DNA of 57,138 bases from Marinomonas colpomeniae (GTDB taxonomy: Bacteria; Pseudomonadota; Gammaproteobacteria; Pseudomonadales; Marinomonadaceae), in the NCBI RefSeq assembly GCF_014803385.1, contig NZ_JACYFC010000008.1, positions 27,942-85,079 on the forward strand. The letters run 5' to 3'. This document shows, one piece after another, positions 47,564 to 57,138 of this stretch. The position numbers were made by a program, and so were the translations under genes. Below the pieces are notes generated by a model. It was given only the letters and a program-made list of their open reading frames with translations, did no database searches and had not been told where the DNA came from. Position 1 is the stretch's first letter. Each line of letters begins with the position of its first letter.

Positions 47564-48688
47564 ATGGAAATGCGAGAAAAGATAACGAAGGCGCAGCGAA
47601 TTGTTGTTAAAATAGGCAGTGCGTTGCTAACAAATGATGGTCAGGGCTTGGATGTTGCTCGGATTGGTCTTTGGGTTGCTCAAATTGCTCAGTTGCGATC
47701 TCAAGGAAAAGAGGTTGTTTTAGTTTCCTCTGGTTCTATTGCGGCCGGCATGAAGCGTCTTGGTTTTTCTTCTCGCCCCACACAGGTTAATGAACTTCAG
47801 GCTGCGGCCGCTGTAGGTCAAATGGAGTTGGTTGGTGTTTATGAGTCTTATTTTGAGAAGCACGATTTGTGTACTGCGCAAATTTTGCTTACCCACGATG
47901 ATTTATCTAATCGCCGTCGGTATTTAAATGCGCGATCCTCGTTGCGGACTCTGCTGGGTTTCGGTGTTGTACCTATAATCAATGAAAATGACACTGTTGT
48001 AACCGATGAAATTCGTTTTGGTGACAATGATACGCTTGGTGCTTTAGTGGCTAACTTGGTTGAGGCGGATTTGTTAATTATATTGACTGATCAGCAAGGA
48101 TTGTTTGATAAGAATCCGCGCGATCACAAAGATGCTGTACTGATGGCTCATGTTTCTGCATCTGATGACCGTTTAGAGTCTATGGCGAGTGGTGGAGCTG
48201 GTGTCTTGGGTAGCGGTGGCATGTTAACTAAAGTGCGAGCGGCTCGTTTGGCCGCTCGCTCTGGTGCTGATACCTTGATTGCGTCGGGACGTGAAGAAGA
48301 TGTTTTGCTTAAAGTCGTGGCAGGTCAGCTTATTGGTACTTGGTTAGAGCCGGATCATTGTCGCCAGGCTGCGCGTAAATTGTGGCTTGCTGGACATCTT
48401 AAGAGTCGTGGTTCCTTAGTGCTTGATGCTGGTGCCGTGAAAGCGCTTCGCAAAGAAGGAACTAGTTTGTTGGCTGTAGGTGTTAAAGATGCCGAAGGTT
48501 CTTTCTCTCGTGGTGATATGGTTATTTGTGTCGATGAGCAGGGTGGTCTTGTTGCTCGCGGCTTGATTAACTACAGTGTGGCTGAGACATTGAAGTTGCT
48601 AGGGCAGCCATCTTCTAAGATTGGAGAAATCTTAGGTTATAAAGGTGAGCCTGATTTAATTCATCGTGATGATTTGGTTATTATTTGA
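47564..48688 (+). CDS. proB: Glutamate 5-kinase
   Basis: This 374-residue enzyme catalyses the first step of proline synthesis. The amino-acid kinase domain has [24 protein letters not shown] and the NENDTV loop. A C-terminal PUA domain follows, as in E. coli ProB (367). Of several in-frame starts I prefer ATG 47564; a GTG at 47528 would add 12 residues without a good ribosome binding site. The order obg-proB is kept in many gammaproteobacteria. Confidence 0.94.
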   Translation: MEMREKITKAQRIVVKIGSALLTNDGQGLDVARIGLWVAQIAQLRSQGKEVVLVSSGSIAAGMKRLGFSSRPTQVNELQAAAAVGQMELVGVYESYFEKHDLCTAQILLTHDDLSNRRRYLNARSSLRTLLGFGVVPIINENDTVVTDEIRFGDNDTLGALVANLVEADLLIILTDQQGLFDKNPRDHKDAVLMAHVSASDDRLESMASGGAGVLGSGGMLTKVRAARLAARSGADTLIASGREEDVLLKVVAGQLIGTWLEPDHCRQAARKLWLAGHLKSRGSLVLDAGAVKALRKEGTSLLAVGVKDAEGSFSRGDMVICVDEQGGLVARGLINYSVAETLKLLGQPSSKIGEILGYKGEPDLIHRDDLVII

Positions 48689-48700
48689 AGAGGTGTTGCT

Positions 48701-49063
48701 GTGGCAAAGCCGGGAAAGGCGGGATTTGATCGGATTTTTGGTGCTTTAAAGTATTCTTCCCAAGGGTTGCGTGCTCAATGGAGGCATGAGGCGGCTTTTC
48801 GTCAGGAAGTGTGTTTGTTTTTATTATCTTTGCCTTTTGCTATTTTTCTAGGTGATAGTGGTCTTGAGCGCGCTGTTTTGATTTTTTCAGTGGGCATGGT
48901 GTTGATCGTTGAGACGTTAAATTCGAGTGTGGAAGCGGTAGTTGATAGAATTAGTCATGAGCATCATGAGCTTTCTGGTCGAGCGAAAGATTTGGGTTCG
49001 GCGGCGGTTACGTTGGCTTTGGTGTTGGCGGCTGTTGTTTGGTTAGTTGTTCTGCTGGGTTAG
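48701..49063 (+). CDS. dgkA: Diacylglycerol kinase
   Basis: This 120-residue membrane enzyme with three helices phosphorylates diacylglycerol for lipid recycling. EAAFRQE near residue 28 and the ETLNSSVEAVVDRI plus HELSGRAKDLGSAAV segments are the DgkA active-site signature. The start is GTG. It lies 12 bases after proB and ends before a bidirectional terminator. Confidence 0.95.
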   Translation: MAKPGKAGFDRIFGALKYSSQGLRAQWRHEAAFRQEVCLFLLSLPFAIFLGDSGLERAVLIFSVGMVLIVETLNSSVEAVVDRISHEHHELSGRAKDLGSAAVTLALVLAAVVWLVVLLG

Positions 49064-49112
49064 AGTGTAACGCGAGATTTCTAAAAAAAAGCGTGATGAG
49101 CCTTTTTGAGGC

Positions 49113-49144
49113 ATAAAAAAACCGGCTTAAGCCGGTTTTTTTAT
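49113..49144. terminator. Bidirectional terminator between dgkA and rpsT
   Basis: A perfect 14-bp inverted repeat (AT, seven A, CCGGC) flanks TTAA, with a T-run on each strand's 3' side. It is shared by dgkA (plus) and rpsT (minus). Confidence 0.9.
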
Positions 49145-49151
49145 GGATATA

Positions 49152-49415
49152 TTAGGCCAGTGCTTTGATTTTAGCACTCAAGCGACTCTTATGACGAGAT
49201 GCTTTGTTTTTATGATATAGGCCTTTGTCAGCGGCTTTGTCTAGTTTTGAAGTCGCTAGAACGTAAGCTGCTTGAGCTTCAGTTTGATTGCCTGCTTCGA
49301 TAGCTGCATCTACTTTTTTCAAGTATGTGCGAACCATAGAACGGATGCTACCATTATGAGCGCGGCTTTTGATTGCCTGACGCGCACGTTTTTTTGAACC
49401 TGCTGAATTTGCCAC
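49152..49415 (-). CDS. rpsT: 30S ribosomal protein S20
   Basis: This 87-residue helical bundle binds the 30S body. MANSAGSKKRARQAIKSRAH and the C-terminal HKNKASRHKSRLSAKIKAL are typical. It is monocistronic on the minus strand, divergent from murJ, as in many gammaproteobacteria. The 230-base divergent region must hold both promoters; I see no other gene there. Confidence 0.97.
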   Translation of the reverse strand: MANSAGSKKRARQAIKSRAHNGSIRSMVRTYLKKVDAAIEAGNQTEAQAAYVLATSKLDKAADKGLYHKNKASRHKSRLSAKIKALA

Positions 49416-49645
49416 GGTCTGGCTCCTCTAAGTTTGTATATAAAACGACTCAGCACTTTGCTGCGTCGTGAAATTAATGTCAAGTTTTAACTTTGAAATG
49501 TCGCGGCGAATTTTACCAGTTTTTTTCGTTGTCACAACCCTATTATGTGAAAATTAGTTAAATGAGTTTATATATTTGGCTGCGCTCTGGTATCGGCTGG
49601 TGTTATTCTTGGTGATATCTTCTTCTCTGTGTGCCATAAATTAGT

Positions 49646-51214
49646 ATGTCTGAAAAAAAATCTTCTGTGGCTAAACCACGTAAGTCTTTGTCTTTATTAC
49701 GTTCTGGTGTCTTGGTTTCTCTTTGTACCTTCCTTTCTCGCATCCTTGGGTTGGTGAGAGATGCTTCATTGGCGTATGTATTAGGTGCTAGCGGAAGTGC
49801 GGATGCTTTTTACGTCGCATTTAAAATTCCTAATTTTTTTAGACGTTTATTTGCTGAAGGCGCTTTTGCTCAGGCATTTGTGCCGGTATTAAGTGATTAT
49901 CGAGTTAACGAAGGGAGGGAAGAGGTTCGTGCCCTTGTTTCTGCTGTGTCGGGTTCTCTTGCTCTGGTGTTGCTATTCATAACTATTATTTTTATGGTTT
50001 GTGCTCCTTGGGTTGTATATGTGTTCGCGCCAGGCTTTACTGGGAATGCTGAACAGTCTGCATTGGCTTCTGAACTGTTAGTTATTACCTTCCCTTATTT
50101 GTTGTTTATTTCTTTAACGGCGTTGGCCGGTGGAATTCTAAATGCTCATGGCGAGTATGCAGTTCCTGCTATTACACCTATTTTTTTGAATGTTTCCTTA
50201 ATTGTCGCGACAGTCTATTTTGCTCGTTCTGCTGTACAGGCTGAAACGGCTATTGCTTGGGGTGTGTTTTTTGCTGGTATAATTCAACTGGTTTTTCAGG
50301 TGCCTTTTTTGGCAAGGTTGAAGTTATTGCCTATGCCGACGCTGGGTTTTCGGCATCCAGGAGTGAGGCGTATTCTCTTTTTAATGGGGCCTGCTTTGTT
50401 TGGGGTGTCTGTTGGTCAAATTAATTTGTTGTTAGATACTGTCTTGGCGTCTTTTTTACAAACAGGTAGCATAACTTGGTTATATTTGTCGGATCGTTTG
50501 TATGAATTGCCATTAGGTATTTTTGCAATTGCAATTAGTACGGTGATATTGCCTTCTTTATCACGCAGCTTTGCTGGTGGAGAGTCTTCGGGATTTTCTG
50601 ATACGCTGGATTGGGCGTTGCGGATTTTATTGTTGATTGCGATCCCTTCATCGCTCGCTTTGTTTATGTTAGCTGAACCTTTGATAGCGACGATTTTTTA
50701 TCGTGGCGAATTGACTGTAAATGATGTGTCGATGGCTGCGCAGAGTTTGCAAGCCTACTCGCTTGGTTTGGTTTTTATGATGCTTATTAAAGTGTTGGCG
50801 CCAGGTTATTATGCAAGGCAGGATACAAAAACACCTGTGCGTATTGGTATTATTGCTATGGTGTCTAATATGGTGCTGAATTTAATTTTGGTCTGGCCAT
50901 TGGGGCATGTCGGTTTGGCATTGGCAACCAGTTTGTCTGCTGGATTAAATGCGTTTCTGCTTTGGCGTGGGCTGTGTAAAAAAGGTCATCATGTATTCTC
51001 TTCTCAATGGAAGCATCTATTACGAATATTAATGAGTGCAACCGTGGTTTTGGGGTTGTGTTTGTATTTCTTTCTTCAGCAAGGTTGGCAATGGACCCAG
51101 ATGAGTGATTTGTACCGAGTGGGTTATATGTTGTTGATTGTTTTCTCAGGTGTGTTTGTCTATGTTCTTACCGCTATTATTGCAGGGTTACGGCCTTCTA
51201 TTTTGAAACATTAA
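49646..51214 (+). CDS. murJ: Lipid II flippase MurJ
   Basis: This 522-residue membrane protein of the MATE/MVF superfamily has 14 expected helices and flips lipid II for peptidoglycan synthesis. The start motif SLLRSGVLVSLCTFLSRILG with VRDASLAYVLGASGSADAFY is diagnostic, and FRRLFAEGAFAQAFVPVL follows. It lies 138 bases before ribF. Confidence 0.95.
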   Translation: MSEKKSSVAKPRKSLSLLRSGVLVSLCTFLSRILGLVRDASLAYVLGASGSADAFYVAFKIPNFFRRLFAEGAFAQAFVPVLSDYRVNEGREEVRALVSAVSGSLALVLLFITIIFMVCAPWVVYVFAPGFTGNAEQSALASELLVITFPYLLFISLTALAGGILNAHGEYAVPAITPIFLNVSLIVATVYFARSAVQAETAIAWGVFFAGIIQLVFQVPFLARLKLLPMPTLGFRHPGVRRILFLMGPALFGVSVGQINLLLDTVLASFLQTGSITWLYLSDRLYELPLGIFAIAISTVILPSLSRSFAGGESSGFSDTLDWALRILLLIAIPSSLALFMLAEPLIATIFYRGELTVNDVSMAAQSLQAYSLGLVFMMLIKVLAPGYYARQDTKTPVRIGIIAMVSNMVLNLILVWPLGHVGLALATSLSAGLNAFLLWRGLCKKGHHVFSSQWKHLLRILMSATVVLGLCLYFFLQQGWQWTQMSDLYRVGYMLLIVFSGVFVYVLTAIIAGLRPSILKH

Positions 51215-51352
51215 GAGGTTTTTAGGTTGTTTTAATAGTGAAGTTGTTTTTGCATACCTTCAGTAGGGTCTGGCCTACCTTCATAGTGTTAACTGCTATA
51301 TAATCTGAGTAATTTTTTCGATGCTGTGTTTAATTGTTTTGTACGGGGTTCT

Positions 51353-52282
51353 ATGGAGTTAATTCGCGGTATTCATAATATCCGTTCAAAGCATAAAGAA
51401 TGCGTGCTGACGATTGGTAATTTTGACGGTGTTCATTTGGGGCATGGTGCTATTTTAGCTCGAGTTAGGTCGTTGGCTGAACAGTATGATTCCCCTGCAG
51501 GTATCATGATTTTTGAACCTCAGCCAAGAGAGTTTTTTGCACCTGAAACGTCACCTGGCCGTATTGGTCGGCTGCGAGATAAGATTCACTTGCTAGAAGG
51601 TCAAGGCATCGATTATGTGCTCTGTATGCCATTTAATCCAAAATTACAGCAGTTAGATGCTCGGGCTTTTTGTCAGCAAGTCCTACTGGATGGATTAACT
51701 GTTAGGCATTTAGTTGTAGGTGATGATTTTCGTTTTGGCTGCGATAGGCAGGGTGATTTTGATTATTTGCAAGCATTCGGCGAGTTAAATGGTTTTGATG
51801 TTGAAAATACGCCATCTGTTTTAAACCTATTAGGCGAGCGAGTAAGTAGTACCCTAGTAAGAAAAGCGTTAGAGCGAGGCGATATCTTGTCTGCCCAAGA
51901 AAATATGGGACACCCTGTAACGCTCAGTGGCCGTGTTATTTATGGGCAGCAGCTTGGTAGAACTCTCGGGTTCCCTACTGCGAATATACATTTGAAAGGT
52001 GTTAAATCTGCGTTGTCTGGTGTTTATGCTGTGACATTAAATGTGGATGGTATTTCTCGTAATGGTGTTGCGAATATTGGTGTCAGACCAACGGTTCAAG
52101 GCAAAACCCCAATACTAGAAGTACATGTGTTTGATTTTAATGGTGACTTGTACGATAAGTACGCGCAAGTGACTTTCTGTCATTTTATTAGGGCAGAGCG
52201 AAAAATGGCCAGCTTAGATGCGCTGGAAAAACAAATTCAATGTGATAAAGAAGAAGCTATTTGCTTCTTCAATAATCAGTGA
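51353..52282 (+). CDS. ribF: Bifunctional riboflavin kinase/FAD synthetase
   Basis: This 309-residue enzyme makes FMN and FAD. The N-terminal nucleotidyltransferase has GNFDGVHLGH. The C-terminal kinase domain has GRTLGFPTANI. I chose ATG 51353 and not an in-frame start 27 bases upstream. The length fits E. coli RibF (313). It lies 32 bases before ileS, in the conserved murJ-ribF-ileS-lspA order. Confidence 0.95.
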   Translation: MELIRGIHNIRSKHKECVLTIGNFDGVHLGHGAILARVRSLAEQYDSPAGIMIFEPQPREFFAPETSPGRIGRLRDKIHLLEGQGIDYVLCMPFNPKLQQLDARAFCQQVLLDGLTVRHLVVGDDFRFGCDRQGDFDYLQAFGELNGFDVENTPSVLNLLGERVSSTLVRKALERGDILSAQENMGHPVTLSGRVIYGQQLGRTLGFPTANIHLKGVKSALSGVYAVTLNVDGISRNGVANIGVRPTVQGKTPILEVHVFDFNGDLYDKYAQVTFCHFIRAERKMASLDALEKQIQCDKEEAICFFNNQ

Positions 52283-52314
52283 ACAGATGATCTTTGAGGA
52301 TAAATCGATAAACC

Positions 52315-55137
52315 ATGAGTGATTATAAACCGACACTGAATTTGCCAAATACTGATTTCCCAATGCGTGGCGATTTGGCAAAACGTGAGCCTGTAATGTT
52401 AAAACATTGGCAGGATATGGATCTATACAATAAAGTGCGAGAAGTGAGTAAAGGTCGTAAGACGTTCATTCTTCACGATGGTCCTCCATACGCTAATGGC
52501 AGTATTCATATTGGTCACGCGGTTAACAAAATCCTCAAAGATATTATTGTTAAATCTAAAGCCGTAAGTGGTTTTGATGCGCCTTATATTCCTGGTTGGG
52601 ATTGTCATGGTTTGCCAATCGAACATAAGGTTGAGCAGTTGATTGGTAAGGCGGGTACTAAGGTTTCTTATAAAGAGTTTCGTGCTAAATGTCGCGAATA
52701 CGCTTACACGCAAATTGAACACCAGAAAAAAGACTTTATCCGTCTTGGTGTGATGGGGGATTGGGAAAATCCTTATCTAACAATGAACTTCAAAACTGAA
52801 GCAAACATTGTTCGTGCATTGGGCAAAATTGCTGAAAACGGCCATTTAGTAAAAGGCTTTAAGCCAGTTTACTGGAGTGTGGTTGGTGGTTCTGCTTTAG
52901 CTGAAGCGGAAGTGGAATATCAAGACAAAACATCTTTATCTTTAGATGTGCGTTATGCGCCAAAAGACGAAGCGGCTTTGTTAGCTAAGTTTTCTGATGT
53001 AGAGGGTGAAGGTAAAGTATCTGTTGTTATTTGGACGACTACACCTTGGACGCTTCCTGCTAGTCAGGCTGTTTCCGTTCACCCCGAATTCAACTACGCC
53101 TTAGTTGAAGTTGATATGGGCTTGGGTAAAGAGCGTCTGATCGTCGCTGAAGATATGGTTGAAGGCTTGATGGCTCGCTACGGTGTGTCTGATTTTCGTG
53201 TTGTTGGTCGTGCAGTAGGTGCTGATCTTCAAGGTACTGTGTTAAATCACCCATTCTTGATTCGTGATATTCCTATTATATTAGGTGGGCATGTTACAAC
53301 TGAGGCTGGTACTGGTTGCGTACATACAGCCCCAGATCATGGCGTAGACGATTTTAATGTTGGTCGTGAAAACGGCATAGGTACTATCAACTTAGTACAG
53401 GATAATGGCGTTTATACAGAGGCTGCTGGCGAATTCGCAGGGCTTCATGTTTATAAAGTTGATGGTGCCGTATTAGAAGCTCTCAATCGTAATGATGCCT
53501 TGGTTTTTGAATCAAAAATCTTCCATAGCTATCCACATTGTTGGCGTACAAAAACGCCACTTATCTTTCGAGCTACGCCTCAATGGTTTATTAGCATGAC
53601 GAAAGAAGGTTTGTTGGATGCAGCTAAAAATGCTGTTGAAGGTGTTAAGTGGGTGCCTAGCTGGGGACAAAATCGAATGGAAGGGATGTTGAATAACAGT
53701 CCTGACTGGTGTGTCTCTCGTCAACGTACTTGGGGGGTTCCAATTGCTTTGTTTATCAATAAAGAAACCCAAGAGCTTCATCCAGAAACGCCTCGTCTTA
53801 TTGAAGAGGTGGCGGAGCGAATTGAAGAAGAAGGTATTGACGCTTGGTTTGACTTAGACGCAGAGACTTTGTTGGGTGCTGAGGCTGAGAAATACAGTAA
53901 AGTAACGGATACTTTGGACGTTTGGTTTGACTCTGGTGTTACGCATTATTCTGTTATAGATCAGCGTGATGAGTTGAGTTTTCCTGCAGATTTGTATCTA
54001 GAGGGATCGGATCAGCATCGTGGTTGGTTCCAGTCTTCGCTTAAGACATCGATTGCTATCCGTGGCGTGCCTCCTTATAAGCAAGTACTTACTCACGGTT
54101 TTACTGTTGATGGTGATGGTCGTAAAATGTCTAAGTCTTTGGGGAATGTTTTATCTCCTCAAAAAGTTATGGACACACTAGGTGCTGATATTATCCGTTT
54201 GTGGGTAGCTGCTACGGATTACACCACGGAAATGACAGTGTCTGATGAAATTCTAAAGCGTGTTGCAGATTCTTATCGTCGTATCCGTAATACGGCTCGA
54301 TTTATGATGGCGAATTTGAACGGGTTTGATCCATTAAAAGATCTAGTGCCATCAAGCGATATGATTGCATTAGATAAGTGGATTGTCGACCGTGCAGCGT
54401 TGTTGCAAAAAGAATTGGACGCTGCTTATAACGAATACCAATTTCATACAGTGAATCAAAAAATTCAGAATTTTTGTTCTGTGGATTTGGGTGGCTTCTA
54501 TCTTGATGTTGTTAAAGACCGTCAATATACAACTCAAGCAGACAGCTTAGCTCGTCGTTCTGCGCAAACTGCCTTGTATCATGTGATGGAAGCTTTTTCT
54601 CGTTGGATTGCACCTATTTTAAGTTTCACCGCTGATGAAATTTGGCAAGCACTTCCAGGCGAGCGTAGTCAGTCTGTGTTCTTGGAAACTTGGTATGAAG
54701 GTCTAGAGGAATTGTCTAGTAGTGAGGTGCTTGGCCGAGAGTTCTGGAAGCATGTGCTAGAGGCAAAAGTGGCGACAAATAAGGTGATTGAAGCGGCTAG
54801 AAGTGAAGGGAAAATGAAAGCTAGCTTAAGCGCAGAGATTACACTTTATTGTGATGATGCATTGCAGGAGGCATTGAGCCGTCTTGGGGATGAATTGCGT
54901 TTCGTTTTGATTGCTTCTGAAGTAAATGTGTTGCCTTTGTCTGATGCGCCTACTGATGCAGTTGAAACGGACTTAGCTGGACTTAAAGTCCATGTTGAGC
55001 TGAGTAAGAATACTAAGTGTGTTCGTTGTTGGCACCATAGGAAAGAGGTTGGTCAGCGTGAAGCGCACCCTGAATTGTGTGATCGTTGTATTTCCAATTT
55101 ACCAGATGGGGAAGGTGAACAGCGCCTTTACGCTTAA
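52315..55137 (+). CDS. ileS: Isoleucyl-tRNA synthetase
   Basis: This 940-residue class I synthetase has the HIGH motif in [15 protein letters not shown] and the KMSKS loop in [11 protein letters not shown]. The CP1 editing domain lies between, with [13 protein letters not shown]-terminal zinc site ([10 protein letters not shown] and CDRC) is kept. It is the bacterial type 1 enzyme, which is usually mupirocin sensitive; that is inference. The TAA stop overlaps the lspA ATG by one base. Confidence 0.98.
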   Translation: MSDYKPTLNLPNTDFPMRGDLAKREPVMLKHWQDMDLYNKVREVSKGRKTFILHDGPPYANGSIHIGHAVNKILKDIIVKSKAVSGFDAPYIPGWDCHGLPIEHKVEQLIGKAGTKVSYKEFRAKCREYAYTQIEHQKKDFIRLGVMGDWENPYLTMNFKTEANIVRALGKIAENGHLVKGFKPVYWSVVGGSALAEAEVEYQDKTSLSLDVRYAPKDEAALLAKFSDVEGEGKVSVVIWTTTPWTLPASQAVSVHPEFNYALVEVDMGLGKERLIVAEDMVEGLMARYGVSDFRVVGRAVGADLQGTVLNHPFLIRDIPIILGGHVTTEAGTGCVHTAPDHGVDDFNVGRENGIGTINLVQDNGVYTEAAGEFAGLHVYKVDGAVLEALNRNDALVFESKIFHSYPHCWRTKTPLIFRATPQWFISMTKEGLLDAAKNAVEGVKWVPSWGQNRMEGMLNNSPDWCVSRQRTWGVPIALFINKETQELHPETPRLIEEVAERIEEEGIDAWFDLDAETLLGAEAEKYSKVTDTLDVWFDSGVTHYSVIDQRDELSFPADLYLEGSDQHRGWFQSSLKTSIAIRGVPPYKQVLTHGFTVDGDGRKMSKSLGNVLSPQKVMDTLGADIIRLWVAATDYTTEMTVSDEILKRVADSYRRIRNTARFMMANLNGFDPLKDLVPSSDMIALDKWIVDRAALLQKELDAAYNEYQFHTVNQKIQNFCSVDLGGFYLDVVKDRQYTTQADSLARRSAQTALYHVMEAFSRWIAPILSFTADEIWQALPGERSQSVFLETWYEGLEELSSSEVLGREFWKHVLEAKVATNKVIEAARSEGKMKASLSAEITLYCDDALQEALSRLGDELRFVLIASEVNVLPLSDAPTDAVETDLAGLKVHVELSKNTKCVRCWHHRKEVGQREAHPELCDRCISNLPDGEGEQRLYA

Positions 55138-55643
55138 TGACGATTTCTGTTTTTTTTAAAAGAGTTCAGCGCTGGTGGGCGCTGGCTTTTGTTCTTTTTG
55201 TTTTAGATTGGATAACAAAACAGGCAATCGAGTCTACTTTGTCTTATGGACAGGAAATTCCTGTTCTTCCATTCTTTGATATTACTTTAAGGTACAACAC
55301 TGGGGCGGCATTTAGTTTTCTTGCTCAAGCTGGTGGTTGGCAACGATGGTTCTTCTCTTTAATTGCGCTGGCTGTCGTTGTTGGTATTAGCTGGCGCCTT
55401 GTTAAAATTGCAAATTCCAATCGTTTAGAGTCTATAGCGTTGGCCTTTGTGTTGGGTGGGGCGTTAGGTAACCTATATGACAGATTAGTTTATGGTCATG
55501 TTGTAGATTTTATTCAATTGCATTGGCAGCAGTCATGGTACTTTCCTGCGTTTAATGTTGCAGATAGCGCGATTACCATTGGTGTCGTTTTGATGTTACT
55601 TGAAAGTGTTGTGACGAAGAAAGAAGAAGGTATTAAAAAATGA
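55137..55643 (+). CDS. lspA: Lipoprotein signal peptidase II
   Basis: This 168-residue inner-membrane aspartyl protease has four helices. The catalytic pair is Asp124 in GHVVDFIQLHW and Asp143 in FNVADSAITIG. The conserved RYNTGAAFSFLAQ lies near residue 52. It overlaps the ileS stop by one base and the fkpB start by four bases (ATGA). Confidence 0.96.
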   Translation: MTISVFFKRVQRWWALAFVLFVLDWITKQAIESTLSYGQEIPVLPFFDITLRYNTGAAFSFLAQAGGWQRWFFSLIALAVVVGISWRLVKIANSNRLESIALAFVLGGALGNLYDRLVYGHVVDFIQLHWQQSWYFPAFNVADSAITIGVVLMLLESVVTKKEEGIKK

Positions 55644-56071
55644 GTTTGATTACAGCGTCTAGCCGAGTCACGTTGCATTTTGAATTGTCACTTGAAGATG
55701 GGCAGATAGTAGATTCTAATTTTGAAAAACCGCCTGCAAGTTTTACATTTGGTGATGGTAGTCTATTGCCTGATTTTGAAACTGCACTTTTAGGTATGTC
55801 AGCAGGACAAAAAGACACCTTTGTTATGTCTCCTGAGAATGCCTTTGGTGCTTATAATGAAAGCAATGTTCAGCGTATTCCTCGTTCTCAATTCGATATG
55901 GATCTAGAAGAGGGTATGGTTGTATCTTTTGCAGATATGAGTAAGAACGAATTGCCAGGTGTTATTTCTGAAATTGGTGAGAAAGAGGTTGTTGTTGATT
56001 TTAATCATCCGCTTTCAGGTCGATCTTTAACTTTTAAAGTTAGCATTATTTCTGTAGAGGCTGCCGAATGA
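55640..56071 (+). CDS. fkpB: FKBP-type peptidyl-prolyl isomerase (SlpA)
   Basis: This 143-residue protein belongs to the SlyD/SlpA-type FKBPs, which have an insert-in-flap domain. [19 protein letters not shown] and [20 protein letters not shown] are conserved. It has no His-rich tail, which separates it from SlyD. It overlaps both neighbours by four bases (ATGA), which implies translational coupling. Confidence 0.92.
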   Translation: MSLITASSRVTLHFELSLEDGQIVDSNFEKPPASFTFGDGSLLPDFETALLGMSAGQKDTFVMSPENAFGAYNESNVQRIPRSQFDMDLEEGMVVSFADMSKNELPGVISEIGEKEVVVDFNHPLSGRSLTFKVSIISVEAAE

Positions 56072-57018
56072 GTTTTGCTATCCAGCTTGCTAACCCTCGT
56101 GGCTTTTGTGCTGGTGTTGATCGTGCTATCGAAATAGTAAATCGTTGTTTAGATTTATTTGAAGCTCCGATTTATGTCCGTCACGAAGTGGTCCACAACA
56201 AATTTGTTGTGGAGTCATTGAAAGCGCGTGGGGCTGTATTTGTTGATGAGCTTGATCAGGTTCCTGATGACCATATTGTTATCTTTAGTGCTCATGGTGT
56301 GTCAAAAGCGGTTCGCGATGAGGCAACAAATCGAGGGTTGAAAGTTTTTGATGCAACTTGTCCGCTTGTAACGAAAGTGCATTTGGAGGTCTTGCGTTAT
56401 TCCCGAGACGGAATGGAGTGTATTTTGATCGGTCATGATGGTCACCCTGAAGTAGAGGGGACCATGGGGCAGTATGACGATCGTCAAGGTGGTGCTATTT
56501 ATCTGGTGGAAACGCCAGAAGATGTTGCTGGGTTGTTGGTAAAAGATCCAGAGCACTTAGCGTTTGTAACTCAAACGACCTTATCGATGGATGATACATC
56601 GGTTGTGATTGATTCTTTGCGTGAGCATTTTCCTGCAATTCGTGGGCCTAAAAAAGACGATATTTGTTACGCCACGCAAAATCGACAAGATGCAGTAAAA
56701 ACATTAGCAGAAGAATCTCAGTTGGTTTTGGTTGTCGGCTCGGTTAATAGCTCTAATTCAAATAGATTGAAAGAGTTGGCGGAGCGAATGGGGGCTAAGG
56801 CTTTCTTGATCGATAATGCAAATGAAATTGATACTGCTTGGTTTCAGGGCGTTTCTAGTGTTGGTGTTACGGCAGGCGCGTCTGCACCTGAGGTATTGGT
56901 TAATGAAGTGATATCCCGCTTAATAGAAGAAGGTGGAAGTGTTCCTGAAGAGTTGAAAGGTAGAGAGGAAAATGTTTCTTTCTCTATGCCTAAAGAGCTT
57001 CGAATCATTGAAGTTTAA
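56068..57018 (+). CDS. ispH: 4-hydroxy-3-methylbut-2-enyl diphosphate reductase
   Basis: This 316-residue iron-sulfur enzyme catalyses the last step of the MEP isoprenoid pathway. The three cluster cysteines are Cys14 ([12 protein letters not shown]), Cys98 ([11 protein letters not shown]) and Cys200 ([11 protein letters not shown]). The catalytic Glu lies in EVEGTMGQ. The length matches E. coli IspH (316). It ends the ileS-lspA-fkpB-ispH cluster; no conventional terminator follows within the window. Confidence 0.97.
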   Translation: MSFAIQLANPRGFCAGVDRAIEIVNRCLDLFEAPIYVRHEVVHNKFVVESLKARGAVFVDELDQVPDDHIVIFSAHGVSKAVRDEATNRGLKVFDATCPLVTKVHLEVLRYSRDGMECILIGHDGHPEVEGTMGQYDDRQGGAIYLVETPEDVAGLLVKDPEHLAFVTQTTLSMDDTSVVIDSLREHFPAIRGPKKDDICYATQNRQDAVKTLAEESQLVLVVGSVNSSNSNRLKELAERMGAKAFLIDNANEIDTAWFQGVSSVGVTAGASAPEVLVNEVISRLIEEGGSVPEELKGREENVSFSMPKELRIIEV

Positions 57019-57030
57019 TCCCTTTTATAT

Positions 57031-57064
57031 TTTTTTGAGATTAATTTAAATTAATCTCAAAAAA
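57031..57064. repeat. 34-base perfect palindrome after ispH, T-run first
   Basis: TTTTTTGAGATTAATTT is followed directly by its exact inverse. The T-run is on the 5' side and the A-run on the 3' side on both strands, the reverse of an intrinsic terminator. It has no loop in the duplex. Confidence 0.8.
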
Positions 57065-57068
57065 AGGG

Positions 57069-57099
57069 TTGCACAAAATCTGTAGATCCTTAATATACG
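57069..57099 (+). promoter_or_regulatory. Candidate promoter, possibly for a stable RNA gene beyond the window
   Basis: TTGCAC (57069-57074) is followed after 16 bases by TAATAT (57091-57096), and then a GC-rich discriminator (ACGCCC). Such discriminators are typical of rRNA and tRNA promoters. No protein start follows in the remaining 39 bases. That the target is a stable RNA is inference. Confidence 0.5.
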
Positions 57100-57138
57100 C
57101 CCTCGCTGACACGGACAACGCTTCACAACAACGAAGTT

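Noticed and set aside
57031..57064. Palindrome after ispH as an intrinsic terminator
   Set aside because: The T-run precedes and the A-run follows the stem on both strands, the wrong polarity for a U-tract.

Overview
The window is chromosomal DNA of a marine gammaproteobacterium, most likely Marinomonas or a close relative in the Oceanospirillales. The grounds are the gammaproteobacterial order of the str, S10, spc and alpha ribosomal operons, a FabA/FabB unsaturated fatty acid pair, an uvrA-yajR-ssb neighbourhood, a 407-residue EF-Tu, and a BCCT transporter beside a DddP-like M24 enzyme. The genus is inference; there is no rRNA in the window to confirm it.

Layout. 1-4029 is the end of the str operon (rpsL, rpsG, fusA, tuf), closed by a terminator. 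4119-17960 carries the S10, spc and alpha ribosomal protein operons with secY and rpoA, closed by a terminator at 17975. Four intercistronic gaps in this block fold into hairpins that may be ribosomal-protein control sites. A perfect 25-bp inverted repeat separates rplQ from convergent uvrA. uvrA has a LexA box upstream and is divergent from a YajR-type MFS transporter followed by ssb.

23381-29913 is an AT-rich accessory island. It holds an AbiE-like toxin-antitoxin pair, then a three-gene signalling cassette: a 1089-residue soluble protein ending in a divergent histidine kinase, a stand-alone receiver, and a receiver fused to an MTA/SAH-nucleosidase-like domain that keeps its catalytic residues. 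This cassette is the best candidate for an undescribed system. It resembles a phosphorelay-controlled nucleotide or nucleoside-cleaving effector, possibly in phage defence. Just beyond it lie two decayed genes, an Lrp/AsnC remnant and a frameshifted VOC-family gene.

31173-36757 holds an Smr endonuclease, an M16C metalloprotease and two PlsC-like acyltransferases. 36864-41014 is a small catabolic locus of a LysR regulator, a DddP-like M24 enzyme lacking the expected catalytic Asp, and a BCCT transporter. 41295-43052 is fabA-fabB on the minus strand, followed by an alpha/beta hydrolase and ispB.

45610-49063 is rplU-rpmA-obg-proB-dgkA, and rpsT lies on the minus strand at 49152-49415. 49646-57018 is the conserved order murJ-ribF-ileS-lspA-fkpB-ispH, in which the last four genes overlap or abut. 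The final 70 bases hold a T-first/A-last palindrome and a promoter with a GC-rich discriminator, which suggests a stable RNA gene just outside the window.
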